From positions 12,601 to 76,600 of the forward strand of contig CALSCP010000572.1 of NCBI GenBank assembly GCA_943704425.1: a DNA stretch of 64,000 bases, read 5' to 3'. The DNA comes from Ministeria vibrans ATCC 50519 (Eukaryota; Opisthokonta; Filasterea). Below the pieces are notes generated by a model. It ran no database searches. It was given only the letters and a program-made list of their open reading frames with translations, and was not told the origin of the DNA. A program made the translations under genes and the position numbers. Positions 1-17,400 of this stretch are shown piece after piece (the stretch's first letter is position 1; every line of letters begins with the position of its first letter).

Positions 1-597
1 GGGGGGGTGTCTGAGGGGGGTGTCTGGGGGGTGACGGTTCGGTGAAGGTGTCGTTTCGGCAATTCTGAAGCAATTCTTCGGGACACCCATTGGCTTCAAC
101 CTGGCCATGAGGCGACACGCGGTCCATTAAAGAAGTCCAATATCGTTCGTTAGACGTTAAGGAACCGACCATGCATGGTAACGTGAGTGTGAACGATGGC
201 ATTTTGGCACAATATCCCCAAGTAGAATTTTAACCCACTTCAGGCCCGCGTGCGCTCCGTCCGGATTCCGTACTCTCCTTCTTCCACTTCTCACATACGT
301 GAACAATGAACAACATCCGCGCGCTACTAGCCATTAGGGGGGAGCGGGAGACTGCCGCACGGGCTCCATTTCACGCAGAGTGGGATTTGATAAGTTCGAT
401 TGAAGTGTACTCCGTACTCCCTTCGTACCACGGGAGCAGTCCGGAGCACCCCGCAGCCACCTGGACTTGCCGGCAGTTGCCGCGGAGTTGCCGCCACCGA
501 CCACCGATCAGACACAGAACGAACACAGAACAGACCACCTTCATTGTGTCAGAGCTCTATGCCTCCACTGGCGGAATGGCGTACTAGAGTTTTGTTT

Positions 598-811
598 GAG
601 TTTGCAAGGCGGTCTGGCTGTGTCTTCGCGTGGTGACTGTATCATATGGGTTGTATTATTATTCTTCTATTTATATAATCCTATTCACTGGATAGCGTCG
701 ACACAGCACTATGACCTGCCACTGTTCTCCCATGTTACCTCTAGAGTTTCGGTCGAGTTTGCAAGGCGGTCTGGCTGTGTCTTCGCGTGGGGACTGTATT
801 TAATATGGGTT
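598..811. repeat. direct duplication, ~57 bp, two copies
   Basis: The segment at 598-654 (beginning GAGTTTGCAAGGCGGTCTGG) recurs at 755-811 with only a few differences, an offset of 157 bp. Both copies continue into a similar ATATGGGTTGTATT stretch. No coding sense is visible. It reads as a local tandem or segmental duplication. Confidence 0.75.
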
Positions 812-829
812 GTATTCTTCCTCTTCAGT

Positions 830-1241
830 TAATTACCAACAACGTCAGTTTGGGGGGAGAGAACCGTGCACACGCCACTTCCAGACATTCCGTCGGCCGA
901 CGATCGTGGTGGTCTCACCAACGCTGTATGTGTGGCTATCTCCAAATTCTCTCCAAATAAAAATTGCAATGCAGAGATATGCATGACTTGTTTTGTAGGA
1001 GAAGAAAAAAGTAGAAGTAATTAAAACGTAAGAACAATGAGAAATCGAAGAGAAATCACGCAGGAAGGAGATAATAAATAATATATTATTATTATAATTA
1101 TTAAGAGTGCTTGTTTTTTTTTCTTCATTGTACGCACGACAAAGGGAATTAATCATCAACAACGTCAGTTTTGAAGGAGAGAACGGTGCACACGCCACTT
1201 CCAGATGCTCCGTCAGCCGTGGTGGTCTCACCAACGTTGAT
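830..1241. repeat. direct duplication, ~95-105 bp, two diverged copies
   Basis: The block at about 830-936 is repeated at about 1148-1241. Shared anchors include AACAACGTCAGTTT, GTGCACACGCCACTTCCAGA and GTGGTGGTCTCACCAACG. The first copy has an extra CGACGAT-like insertion. The two copies flank an AT-rich stretch. Function unknown. Confidence 0.7.
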
Positions 1242-1557
1242 ATCTGCGCTGACAGCTCCCCTGCCGCAGTTGGTATTACCATCTTCCTTCAGATAGCAGA
1301 CCCCGCTCTGCAGTTTAAGCTGTAGAACATCGTTGGGGCAGTCTGCATTGTATATACCAATAAAATAAATAAATAGCTCAGGGGGAACAAATATTTCCGT
1401 TTAATAGAAACGAGAAAAAATAAAAATAATAATAAAATTATTAATAATTATTATTATTATTATTATTATTATTATTTATTATTAATAATGCACCCAACTG
1501 ATGATGTAATAATAAAAGTAATAATTAACATACCGAATCCCGTGCAAGAATCATTAG

Positions 1558-1612
1558 GTGCCGCCGCCCAAGGTATGTGAGGTGCTTTGGCACGAGACGC
1601 GTGTGCTGAACT

Positions 1613-1657
<45 letters not shown>

Positions 1658-1770
1658 GTCTCACTCAGCCGCCGTTCAAGGCTATTGCCCTCGCTCTTTT
1701 TCTCTTGGCCGTCGGCACCACGTTGCTATCCATTGGTGCGCTCATGATTACCGGTCATTTGGGAGCTGCG
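1558..1770 (+). pseudogene. TMEM230-like fragment (one exon plus a mini-exon)
   Basis: The exon at 1669-1770 encodes 34 residues beginning PPFKAIALALFLLAVG and ending GALMITGHLGAA, which resembles the first membrane segment of the small two-span TMEM230 family and the Pro-Pro/Tyr-Lys-Ala sequence before it. It is bounded by an acceptor (CTCACTCAG) and a donor (GTACGA). A possible 15-base mini-exon (1558-1572, Val-Pro-Pro-Pro-Lys) lies across a 96-bp CT-repeat intron with a good donor (GTATGT). I found no start exon and, before 2233, no second membrane segment or C-terminal region, so the gene seems truncated. Family assignment is from recall of the family and moderately sure; pseudogene status is inferred from the missing exons. 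Confidence 0.4.
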
Positions 1771-2233
1771 GTACGAATGACTGGAGGGAGACGCACTAAT
1801 AAAATTTCGTTAATAGCACGTAAGTATCACGAAAGTAACACTCTCTTGCAAGGTATAGGCGAAGACGTTTTCTCCTTGGCTCTCTCAACTGTCAGACTTA
1901 AGACCTGACAGAAAGTTGAAAGATGTACTGTCTTACTTGTTCAGGCTGAATAAAAAAAAATGAAAAATTATCGGTCCATACAGGGGGAGATAAGACAAAT
2001 TTTGATGAGATAAGAAAAAGAAGAGATAAAGAAACGCACGATTGAGTCAGCCACCATAGGGCGCTTCGGCGCCCTTATTTAGTTATATAAGCACGCCCAG
2101 ACGGCCATCACGGCCCAGTGACACGCTCAGCTGCACAGGAACTCATTCTGCCCACCCATCCACCTACGGACACTCTACGGACACCACCAGAGCCACCGCA
2201 GCCATCGGCAGAGACACACATATCCATTATACT
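1771..2233. other. intergenic region between TMEM230-like fragment and DOLK 3' end
   Basis: No coding exon was recognised here. The region would contain the missing 3' half of the TMEM230-like gene if that gene were intact, and it does not. It contains a perfect GC-rich stem-loop at 2058-2073. The plus-strand ORFs from 2118 onward are shadows of dolichol kinase exons on the other strand. Confidence 0.5.
2058..2073. other. perfect GC hairpin with TTCG loop
   Basis: GGGCGC-TTCG-GCGCCC forms a 6-bp perfect stem with a UUCG-type tetraloop, followed by an AT-rich TTATTTAG stretch. It sits about 160 bp beyond the stop codon of the minus-strand dolichol kinase gene. It could be a 3'-end RNA structure, but chance is possible. 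Confidence 0.35.
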
Positions 2234-3904
2234 TTACAGAAATACAACACGAAGGCGCGACTCGACGGCAACCACAAGCAAGGGCAACACGAGATTGTCA
2301 ATCTGGGTTGTGTGGGCTTCAACAAGAGCACTCACTGCGCACGCACAACACATTGCCACTGTCTCAGCCACACTCACTGCAGATACTTGGCTCAGCACAA
2401 CCACACAAACCACCTGGCTCACAACACTACAATAAAGAAAGAAGACAAACGACACTTAAAAACATCCATAAAGTGTTCCTTTTCAATCTTACTTTGCGAT
2501 TGTTCCTTCCACCGTTTTCTTTCGCTCTGCGCCCCAATACACTTTCCCCCAACGTGACCCCACCACACTTGCCATTGAATCACCAACTCCAATCGACAGT
2601 AGTCCACTCCAGCACGAAAGTACAGAAGAGTCAATAAACTGCAAACAAAAAGCCCGCAAAACAACACACCAATCAAAAAACATGACGTTTGGATTTTCTT
2701 CTTTTCTTACGCTATATCTGAACCAAATGGGTAGTGCGCATGCCAGTAAAAGATACGTGTGCGTGACAATGGCCGGTCCACTCTTATCGCGTTCGTCGCG
2801 ATATCGCTCAAAGTAAGTCTGCAGAAAAACTCCCTATGCACAAAAACAATCAATAATAATTATTATAAATACAATAATAATAATAATTATAATAATTATT
2901 ATTGTTTTTTTTTACCAAAGGAGGAACATTAAAGTGGCGGAGAAAGTCAAGAAGAAGGAAGAGGGGAAACATGGCAGCGGCGGCGAGAGAGGGTAGATCA
3001 AATTCAGAGAGGAGAAGAGACGGGGCAAAGAGCAGAGTTATGAGCAGGTGAAAGAGTTTGCGCTGGCGAGTGCTAATGTGATGAGACTCGGCTGTGGTGG
3101 TGGTGTGGCGGTCCATTGCCATGAGAGTAATGAGAATAGAGACAATCCAAAGCGCTAAAAGAGCTATTCGTGAGGGGTTTTCTGTAAAGAAATCCGCGGT
3201 GAATGTAAACACGTTGAGTTGAAATGGACCAAAGAGAACCCATAGAAAGAGCGACTGCACTGCACCAAGTGCAACCATTGGTGCGAGAAAGGTGTGGAAA
3301 GTGGAGGTTGCAAGAGCAAGACGCGCACAGAAGAGCGACACAGGCATTGACGTGAGACCAGAGGCGATGAGAATAGGCACAAGCGAACTGTGGGAGAACG
3401 GCATTGTCTTATGAAGGAAGCACACATGAGATGTAATGTAAGTAAAGGCGCGTCGTTGTGGTTGTTCGTACCAGAAGTTGAGTGTAGGCAAAGCACGAGA
3501 GAGAGTAGAGTTGAGCGACAAGGATGGCCTCGCCGACTGTAAACGAACGAGAGAGCCAGACGGAGATGGAAAGTGTTGTGACAGCACTGGCACAGAGAGC
3601 GACAGACAAGGCAGACGAACCGCTGAAAATGGTCGTGTTCAGGGACGCAAGGGCCGCAGCCAAGGCACACACGTGCTGAATCACACGATGGCCACGGAAT
3701 AGTTCAGTCAGGGCAAGCAGGCTCAGACAGACGGCGGCACAGTTGAGCTGCAAAGCACGGCGGTTGAATGTTGTCAACGTCGATGTGCAGTCTTACGGCA
3801 CACGACGCAGCTGGAGGCGACCCGAAGAGCGCCAAGGGAACCAACAGTGCGCCAACCACAGTGCCATGGTCGGCATGCGGTCTCCAGTCACCAAGAGGCG
3901 ACAT
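2234..3904 (-). CDS. DOLK: dolichol kinase (6 exons)
   Basis: CTP-dependent phosphorylation of dolichol to dolichyl phosphate, the lipid carrier for N-glycosylation, in the ER membrane. Joined exons 3904-3797, 3747-3472, 3407-2916, 2833-2711, 2638-2493 and 2426-2234 all match in phase and give 445 residues (animal and yeast enzymes have about 520-540). Recognisable family segments in order are SFTVGEAILVAQ, RKLFHLLITLLFAP, a DERD...IVTHTYLLLA stretch, and the CTP-binding block GVGDSMASVVGSRWGKVYWG followed by KKTVEGTIA. The C-terminal VEAHTTQIDNLVLPL motif is also present. Many hydrophobic segments fit a polytopic protein. The start is the first ATG in the open first exon; a stop lies upstream of another ATG, so an extra 5' exon is possible but not needed. 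The start faces the alpha-actinin gene divergently across 259 bp. Confidence 0.88.
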
Positions 3905-4163
3905 GAGCAGTGCTGAGTCGAGTGGATGAGTTGCGCCGATCAACGAAACACATCCATGTACCTGCCAATGCCAACAAGATCACATTCCAATCGACGCAAG
4001 CCAGGGAGAGTATTCCAACCAAAAGGGTTTCGATACCGGACATATCTGACGGGAAGGGTTAGATCATTGGAAAAAATGTTTCAGAGTTGACTGTTGAGTT
4101 CGACTCATCAAATTCACTAATTCAGTGAATTTTTCAATTTGATTAATCTTTTCACAGACAACA

Positions 4164-8410
<4,247 letters not shown>

Positions 8411-8491
8411 ACAATTCTCAAAATTATCCAAAAGTCAAAACTATTCAATAATTTCAATTCATTTTATTTCTTCAACGACTGCCTCATCATC

Positions 8492-11400
8492 ATGTCGAGC
8501 GCAATGAGCGCTCAGCTGAGCGCTGATCGCTTGGCGGTGCAGAAGAAAACATTCACCAAGTACGACAACTCTTTTGGGCGAAATCTCTCTCTGTCTCTCT
8601 TCTCCTTCTCCCTCTCTCCCTCTCTGCTCTTGAAACCCTTCACTCCTTTTCTGCCCAACACTCCCGCTTGCCTCTGAGAGCCTTCTTCTCCTCTGTGCAA
8701 TGGGTCAGAATCCGTTTTTGCCCAAAAACCCGAATTAAACCGCCAAACCATCTTCGTGCGCCTCTACGTTTCGCACACACCAGCATCCACCCTTCCTTTG
8801 GACCCTCCTCCTGCGGCCACCGTCTCTCAGCGTCGTCTTGATTGAGCATTGGACTTTGTTCTGTTGAGTCAAACACAAAAGTGCGTTTGTCCCAAATTCA
8901 GTGGTGCGCTCCTCCTAATCCCCGCCTCAACCCCTCACACACGCTTCATTGACGCCGTAGTGTATCGATTGCATCGAATCCCTCCTCCAGAATACTCTCT
9001 ATCGCTCAGCATTTTTTGCTTTTGCATTATTTTTTTTTTTCAAAAAAAAACGTCATATTGAGAGATTATCGCAATATTTTGACTGTTTTGTGTTGTGAAA
9101 TGTCTTTTTCTTCAGTGTTTTGTGTGTCGAGAAAGGATCGACTGACCTGCCATGCGCTGTTGTTGTGTAGATGGATGAACATGCAGCTGCGTGGCAAGAT
9201 TGCTGGGGAGGTATGTTCCTGATTGCGCGCGACCGGACGACTGACTGATTTGTGTTTGTGATTAGGTGACTGATCTCGTTGACGATCTCAAGGACGGCAA
9301 AATGCTGCTGACGCTGCTTGGCATTATCAGCGGTGAGATTGCTCCCCGCCCGGAACGAGGGCGCATGCGAGTGCACATGGTGCAGACAGTCCAAAAGGCT
9401 CTGGACATGCTCAAGTCCAAAGTGAAACTCGAGAACATTGGTCCCGAGGATATTGTCGACGGAAACGAAAAGCTTATTCTTGGTCTCATGTGGACCGTGA
9501 TTCTTCGCTTTCAAATTCAAGTGAGGCACACCTTTTGTTTCTATTAATTGTGGCGTTCGTTGCATCAACTATTAACTTTTCCTTTTCTTCAGGACATTTC
9601 CGTCGACGAACTCTCGGCGAAGGAGGCTCTGCTGCTCTGGTGCCAGCGCAAGACAGCGGGCTATCCCGGTGTAAACGTGCAAGACTTTTCGCGCTCATGG
9701 AAGGACGGGCGGGCCTTCAACGCACTCATCCACAAGCACCGGCCTCACCTCATCGACTACGCAGGGCTGCACGGCCGCGGAAACGCACGCGAGATGCTTC
9801 AGAACTCCTTTGATGTACGAAAATGGAAGAGAGGAGAGGAAGAAGAGGAGGAGAAGGAGGGGGGAGGGGCAGGGAAAACGAAGAGGGGTTTATTTGAGAT
9901 AGAAAAGGCGGGAGATTGACAACAATAGTGATTGGACTCATTCTTTTTCTTTTCTTTGTTCTCTGTGGTTCTGTTAGGTGGCGGACCGTTCATTGGGCAT
10001 CTCCCAACTACTCGACGTGGAGGATTTGGCGGGGGTGGAGAAGCCCGACGAACGTTCAGTCATGACCTACGTTGCTGCTTACTACCATTACTTTGTGTCT
10101 ATGCAACAAGAAGAGGTATTGTATTGGCATGTGTATGTGCATGCGCCTGCATGTGTGTGTATGTATGTATAGTGTGTGTGTGTGTACACCTCTTCGACTT
10201 GCTCTTGTAGTCACTTTTTTCTTTGGTCCTCTCAGGTGGCGGGAAAGCGTGTCTCGAACATGGTCGAGTTTGCAGAGGAGATTGAGCGACTGAAACAAGA
10301 CTATGAGCGACTCGCGACGGACTTACTCTACTGGATCACCATCACATTGGTCAACCTGAACAACAGAGAGTTCCCCAACTCACTTGACGACGTCCAAAAG
10401 GTCCGTTATCGTAGTTGCAGTAATTTTTGAACATGTGCTGAGAGGGGGTTTCTGACCAAACCGCGAATTTTTTCATTCGTTGTCTTGCTTCAGATTGTTG
10501 CTGCTTTCAAGCGCTACCGTACTGTGGAAAAGCCGCCGCGATTTCAAGAGAAAGGGGATCTTGAGGCACAACACTATGCACTGCAGACCAAACTGCGCTC
10601 GCGCGACCGCTCTGCCTATGTGCCACCACAAGGAAAGACACTCACCGACATCAATCGAGAGTGGCTCAAGCTCGAGGAGGCCGAGCACGAGAAGGTATTT
10701 ACCCACCAATTATATATATATATATATATATGTACACATAACACTCACTCTCTTCTATGTAGGAAAAAGCACTTCAAGAGGAACTGCGACGTTTGCAGAA
10801 AATGGAACGACTTGCCGAAGTGTTTCACCGCAAAGCAGATCTGCGACTGGCGTGGATTGCACAGACGGAGAAGGTGCTGGCGAGCGAGGACTTTGGCTTT
10901 GATGTGGCTGCAGTGGAGGCGGCGCAGAGCCAACACGAGGCCATTGTGTCGGACATTCTTGGTCATGAGGACCGCATTGAGGTGGTCATCCAGTTGGCAG
11001 ACGAACTTGATGTGGGTCGCTACCGTGACGAGGTACAAGACACAAAGCTCACGTCTACTGCTTCTTCTTATTTCTTTCTCTTTCTCTATCACTTTGTTTC
11101 TCTTTATCATTTTTTTCTTTCTATCACTTTGTTTCTTTTTCCCTCCCTCTTTTCTTTCTCTCTCTTTCTCTATCTCTTTCACTACTACAGCAAGGACTGG
11201 TCAAGGCCAAGGCAGAGCACATTGAGAGCCGCTGGAGCAAGATTCTAGGCATGCTCAAGGAGCGCAAGGGCAAGATTGCCGATGCGGTGGAGGTGCGCAA
11301 GTTGCACGAAGACATCGACGGCGCAATCAAGGATGTGTGGGAGAAGATTGTCGAGGTCAAGTCGTTGCCGGACGCCAATGCGGCGGCCGATCTCGACTCG

Positions 11401-14400
11401 GCCGAAGATACGCGCGAGCTGCTCAAGGCCTCAGAGGCCGATGTGGGCCTGCTTGACGGCGCACTGAGTCTGTTGCGTGAGCGTCTCGCACCCTTGGCCG
11501 CCGCAAGTCACCCCGAGATGGACGTCTTCAACGAGCGCGTGTCTGTGCTCGAGTCGCAAATCAAGGTTGCACAAGATTTGTGCACCGAGAAACTCGCGGC
11601 GCTCGACGCCGCCGACGAGCTGCTCGCCTACCGTCGCAAGGTCGACGACGAAATGCAATGGCTCAAGGAGAAGGAGCAGTACTTGCTGGCGGCGGACCAG
11701 GGCAAAGATCTCTCGGGCGTCATGTTGCTCCAGAAGAAGCACGTGGCGTTCGAAGAGAGCCTCGCGGCGCGTCAGTCGCGCTCCATCGTTGGCACGAGTC
11801 CGCCGGCCATCGCCAACGACGAAGATCGATCAGTGCGCGCTACGGCCCTCAATGACCTTTGGACCCACGTCCAGGCGACCTCGTCAAAGCGCAAGACAGC
11901 ACTCGAGGACGCACTTGCATTGCAAAAAGTGCACACGCAGGCCAACGAATCGGCTGCCTGGCTTGCACAGCGCGAACTCATCATTGCTGTGGACGATGTC
12001 GGCAAGAATGCCGACGCGGTTGCTCTGCAGCTCAAGACCCTGGATGGGATTGACCAGGATTGCCAGTCCATCTTCAGCGAGATGCTCGCGTCCCTTGGCG
12101 CCGCTACCCAGGCGCTCAAGGACAACTCTCATCCGGGCGTCGAACTCGCTCAGAAGCGCCTCGCACTTCTGACGAAACGCCTCGCCGACACACGCGAGTG
12201 CTCAGTGCAACGCCGTCAACGCCTCGTGAAGGCCAGCGAGCAGTTTGCCTTTGAGCAGGACTGCACCGGTCTCGAGTCGTGGATTGGCGACCGTGAAAAG
12301 ATTGTGGCGGGTCTGCCAGCTCTTCAGGGCGGCACCAGTGACCTCGAGCAGCTCCAGGTGGTCGCGAAGAAGCTGGAAAATCTCGAGGCGAACATCAGCG
12401 CGAGCGAGACGCGTCTCACGGCCATCTCCGACACGGCAACGCGCCTCGCCAACGAGGGGCACCCCGAAGTGGACACCATCTGTGCACGCGAGCGCGCTTT
12501 GCACGCACGCATGGAGTCGCTGCGGGAGTCGGTACACGCCAAGAAGCAGGAACTTGCCGACGCCAACGAGACTGCTGCCTTCTTCACCGACGCGGCCGAG
12601 TCACTCCATTGGATCGACGAGAAGACGAGCGCCGTCAAGCCTGACGAGGTGGTGCGTGACGCCGGCAATGTGGACACGTACTCGCGTGCGCACGACACGT
12701 TTGCGCGTGACATTGCCGCCGTTGACGACCGCGTCAAGTCCATTGCACGACAGGCCGAGGTGCTTGCCTTCATTCATCCGAGTGAATCCGAGCTGGTGCG
12801 TACCAAGGCACAGGCGGTGCAGGACGCCTGGAAGAATCTCCATCAGAATGCGAGTAGCAAGGACCTCGCCATTCTCGATGCCAAGGAGCTGCAACGCTTC
12901 AATGGCTCGGCCAACACCATTCGCACAAGTTTGCGTCATCTCACGACGCAGGCATCCAGCGATACGCTCGCTCACGACCTGGCCGGTGCCGAACAGCTGT
13001 TGGACAAGCACAGTGAGAATCGCGAGGAAACCGCCGCCGTTGACGTCAAGATCAAGGCGTGCACTACGCTTGGCGAACGTCTTGTGGGCGACGGGCATTT
13101 TGCACGCGACGAGATCACGTCGACGCTGGAGACACTCGCGAACGAGCGCAAAGCACTCGAGAATGCTTGGCAGTCGCGTCAGACGCGTCTCGAACAGTCG
13201 CACGCACTGCAACTCTTCCTGGCAGGTGTCAACGAGGTGCAGTCGTGGATCACCAGTGCGCGTGTAGCTGTCTCGGTCGAGGACGTTGGCGGCTCGATCG
13301 ACGCCGTGACAGCCAACCTGAAGAAGCACAGCAATTTCGAAAAGGAGATGCACACGCAACATGAGAAGTTTGATTCGCTGGGTGCCGACAAGGATTCACT
13401 CGCGAGCAGCAGCAATGTTGACGCTGAGGAAGGTGCGGCGCGCTACGAGGTGGTCAATGCCGAGTGGGACACGCTCAAGGCAGCGGCCGCCGAGCGACTG
13501 GCGCGTCTCGAGGCCGCCATGCGTTTCCATGAGTTTTCGCGTGATGCCGACGAGGCACGGGCGCTTATCAAAGAGAAAATGCAAAGGGCGACTGACGAGT
13601 GCTACCGCGACCCGACCAACCTGTTGACGAAGAATCAGCAGCAAGAGGCGTTTGAGGCGGAACTCGACTCGAACCGCGACACAATTGACAAGTTGCGCTC
13701 TAACGCTGACGAGCTAGTCGCCCAGAACAACGCTGCAGCGGCCACCATTACCAGTACCATTGAGGACGTGACGTCGCGCTGGACAGACTTGCGTGCCAAG
13801 TCGGCGGACAAGTCGGCGAAGCTCAAAGAGGCGGCCAAACAACAGTTGTTTGTGCGCAAGGTCGAGGAACTCTCTGCCTGGATGGACCCTGTGCGTCAGG
13901 CGGTGTCATCTGAGGATTACGGCCGCGACCTCTCGTCCACTCAGAATCTTCTCAAGATTCACGGTCTCACACAAGCGGATGTGGCGGCGCACGTCGGTGA
14001 CTTTGATGAGATCAAGGAGACTGCACAGCGGTTTGTAGACGAGAAGCACTTTGCCGCTGAGAGCATCCAAAAGCGCGCCACGGTTGCTGTCGATGCCTAT
14101 GCCAAGGTGGTCGAGGCGACGGCCCAGCGCCATGGGCATCTCGAGCACAGCAAGCAGTTCCACGAGGTGATGGTAGCCGCCGACAGTATCGACACATGGA
14201 CTCATGACAAGCAGACGCTCGCAACGGCTGACGACGACGACAGCGAACTCGAATCGGTCGAGTTGCTCCTCAAAAAATTTAACAACTTTTCAAACGATCT
14301 GCTGGCGAATCGTCAGCGCATGGACAATGCGCTGGCGCTCGCCGACAAGCGCATTAGCGAGTCTCACCCGCGCGCCATTGAGATTGGCGAGCGTCGTGCC

Positions 14401-17400
14401 AAGGTGCAGAGTGCGTGGGAATCGCTGGAGTCGACCATCAAGGCACGGCTGGTGGCGCTCGAGGAGAAGCGCAAGGCGCTCGCGTTTGTCAAGGACACGG
14501 ACGCGGCACAGCGACGCATTGGCCACAAGACGGACGAAGCTTCTATCGAAGACCTCGGCTCGTCGGTAGAGTCCACCGAAGCACTCAGCAAACAACATTT
14601 TGTGGTGGAACGCGACGTGGCCGCCATCGAGGAGAAAGTCAAGACGCTGATGGGCACGGCCAAATCTCTCGCCGTCGAGTGTCCTAATCACGATTCACTC
14701 GTGCGTGACTCAATGAGCGGCGTTGAAACCAACCTGGCGGCTCTCAAGAACACGTCTGCGGCGCGTCGTACTCGTCTTGACAGTGCTATTGAACTGCAGC
14801 AATTTCTTCGCGATCAACGCAACACACTGGACACGGTGCAAGACACCCAGACGCTCGTGTCGTCCGAGGAGCTTGCCGAGGACTTGTCTTCGGCGGAGGC
14901 AATGCTTGAGAAGCACAGCGAGCACAAGTCGACGATGGATGCTGTGTCGGTGAGTGTCAAGGACGTTGTGGCGCAAGGGCAGGCGTTGATTGCGGCGGAG
15001 CACTTTGCGCGCGATCGCATTGACGAGGGCATCGAGGAGCTTGCCGACGGCGAGAAGCAGATGCAGCAGTTGTGGCAGGATCGCCAGCGGGTGTTGGAGC
15101 AGTGTCGCGAGTTGCACACGTTCCAGCGCGATGGGCTTGCACTGGAAAACTGGATGGGGAGTGCGGAGACGTTCCTGTCGAATGCGGATGTAGGCGAGTC
15201 GTATGCGGGCGTGGAGTTGCTGATGAAGAAATACGACGAGTTTGTGAAGACGATGCCTGTGCACGAGGGGAAGCTGCAGGGTGTGGAGGAGCATGGGGCG
15301 CGTCTGGTGTCGTGTGAGGGCGGCCACTATGCAAGTGAGCGGATCACGGAGCGACAGAGTGCGTTGCGTGGGCAGTGGCGTGCGCTGGAGCAGCTAAGCG
15401 AGTCGCGACGACAGCGTCTGGTGGACTCGATGCAGTTGCAGGCGTTCTTCCGGGATGCGACGGAGGCGGACGTGTGGGTGGCGGAGAAGATGAAGACGGC
15501 GACGGACGAGTCGTTCCGTGATCCCACCAATCTGGTTGTGAAGGTGAAGCAGCACGAGGCCTTTGAAGCGGAGGTGTCGGCGAACAAGTCGCGCATTGAC
15601 AACGTGAGCAAGGGTGGACAGGCGTTGGTGGATGTGGAGCACTATGCGACGGAGGAGGTACAGCAGCGCATGTCGCAAGTCGAAGCCAACTACGCGGAAC
15701 TCGTGGAGGCGAGCAAGGTGAAGACGCAAATGTTGCGGGAAGCGACTGAAGCACAACAATTCTACCGCGATGTGGCGGACGTGTTGTCATGGACAAAGGA
15801 AGTGATGGTTCCGTTGACGACGGGTGAGTTTGGCAGTGATCTGACGGCGACGCAAGACATGCTGAAGAAGCAACAGGTGGCCGAGGTTGACATTGCCGCT
15901 CACAACGAGCCGGTCGCTGCGTTGTGTTCGCAAGGGGCAGCGTACGAGGATGCAGGCAACTTTGACCAAGTGTCGATTGAGGCGAAGCGCGAAGAGCTTG
16001 AGGAAGCTGTGATGGCTGTGAAGCGAGCTGCAGCAAACCGTCGTACGGGTCTTGAGAATGCAGAGAAGTTGCACCAGTTCAATCGTGAGGCGGCGGAAGT
16101 GGAGTCGTACCTGTCGGAGAAGGCTGCAATCGCACAGGCGGATGCAGACACCCAGGGCATTGGCAAGGTGGAGATGCTGCAGAAGAAGTTTGACGACTTT
16201 CAAAACGACCTGGGCGCCAACGAGGACCGCGTGCAGGCGGTGGTGGCATTGGCACATCGTCGCGGCAACGAGGGACATCCCGAGAGCGACGCCATGAAGA
16301 ACCGGGCGGACGCGATTGTGAGCACGTTTGAAGAGCTGAAGGGGCTGGCTTTGACGAAGAAGGGATCGCTTTCCGACGACCGTGAGGTTCAGGTGTTTGA
16401 CCGCGACGCGGACGACACCATCGCGCGCATCCAGGAGAAGCTGACGGCCGTGTCGAGTGATGACTATGGCACGGACATTGAAAGTGTGGCTGCGTTGCAG
16501 CGGAAGCACGACGACGACGAACGTGAGATTGACGCGGTGGCCGAAAAGGTGCGTGCGCTCGGCGGTGCTGTCGACGAACTGAGTGGGAAGGAGCGGTCAC
16601 CGGGAGCTGTGAAACGACGACACGACGAGACCGCATCGCAGATGGAGCAATTGCTGGCTCAGGCGGCGCAGCGCAAACGGAAGCTTGCGGATTCGATGGA
16701 CTTGCAACGCTTCTTGAGCGACGCGCGAGATAATGTTGCTTGGATTGGCGACATGGACATGCGTGGCTCGTCGAATGAGCTACCAGTGGATCTCTCGGCG
16801 GCCGAAGCCGCCTTGGTCGCGCACAAGGAGTACCGTGGCGATATTGATGCTGGCAAAGGAGTGGTCGACACGACGTGCGCCACTGGTCAGAAGCTCATCG
16901 ATGCCGACCACTACGCTGCAGAGCAGATTGAGGCGACTATGGACGAGCTTCAGTCGAAGATGACACACGTCAATGATCAGTGGCACCAGCGCAACGCTCA
17001 GCTGACGCAATGCCGCGACCTGCACGCATTTAACCGAGAGATTGATCTTATTGGCGATTGGACTGCCAAGGCGGCGGTGTTCTTCAACAACGCCGATTTG
17101 GGGGACTCCATTACGGCCGTGGATAATCTCATCAAGAAGTACGACGAGTTTGTGAGCAAGATGCCTGCGCAAGATGTCAAGGTGAAGGCGCTGGAGGAGC
17201 ACGCGGAGACACTAGTGGACGCGGGCCATTACGACAGTGAGGGTATCACTGAAACGGTGGACAAGACGCTGGAAGACTGGGCGGCGTTGAAGGAGACGGC
17301 CAAGACGCGACAAGCGCAGCTGACGGACTCTCTGAAGCTGCAGCAGTTTTACCGACAGGCGGCCGAGGCGGACGCGTGGGTGGCGGAGAAGATGAAGCCG

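Larger units (their letters stand above)
1..1557. other. intergenic region, no convincing gene
   Basis: No reading frame here resembles a known family or makes a phase-consistent exon chain. It starts with a G-rich stretch, holds two separate pairs of short direct duplications (annotated separately) and becomes very AT-rich after about 1320, with an (ATT)n tract near 1440-1490. The short ORFs in all frames look like chance ORFs. A regulatory or 5' UTR role for the fragment at 1558 cannot be excluded. Confidence 0.5.

Noticed and set aside
2085-2440. A TATATAAG sequence followed by an AATAAAG sequence suggested a solo LTR or small transposon.
   Set aside because: The same stretch contains the last coding exon of dolichol kinase on the minus strand, with a matching splice acceptor and conserved protein motif.
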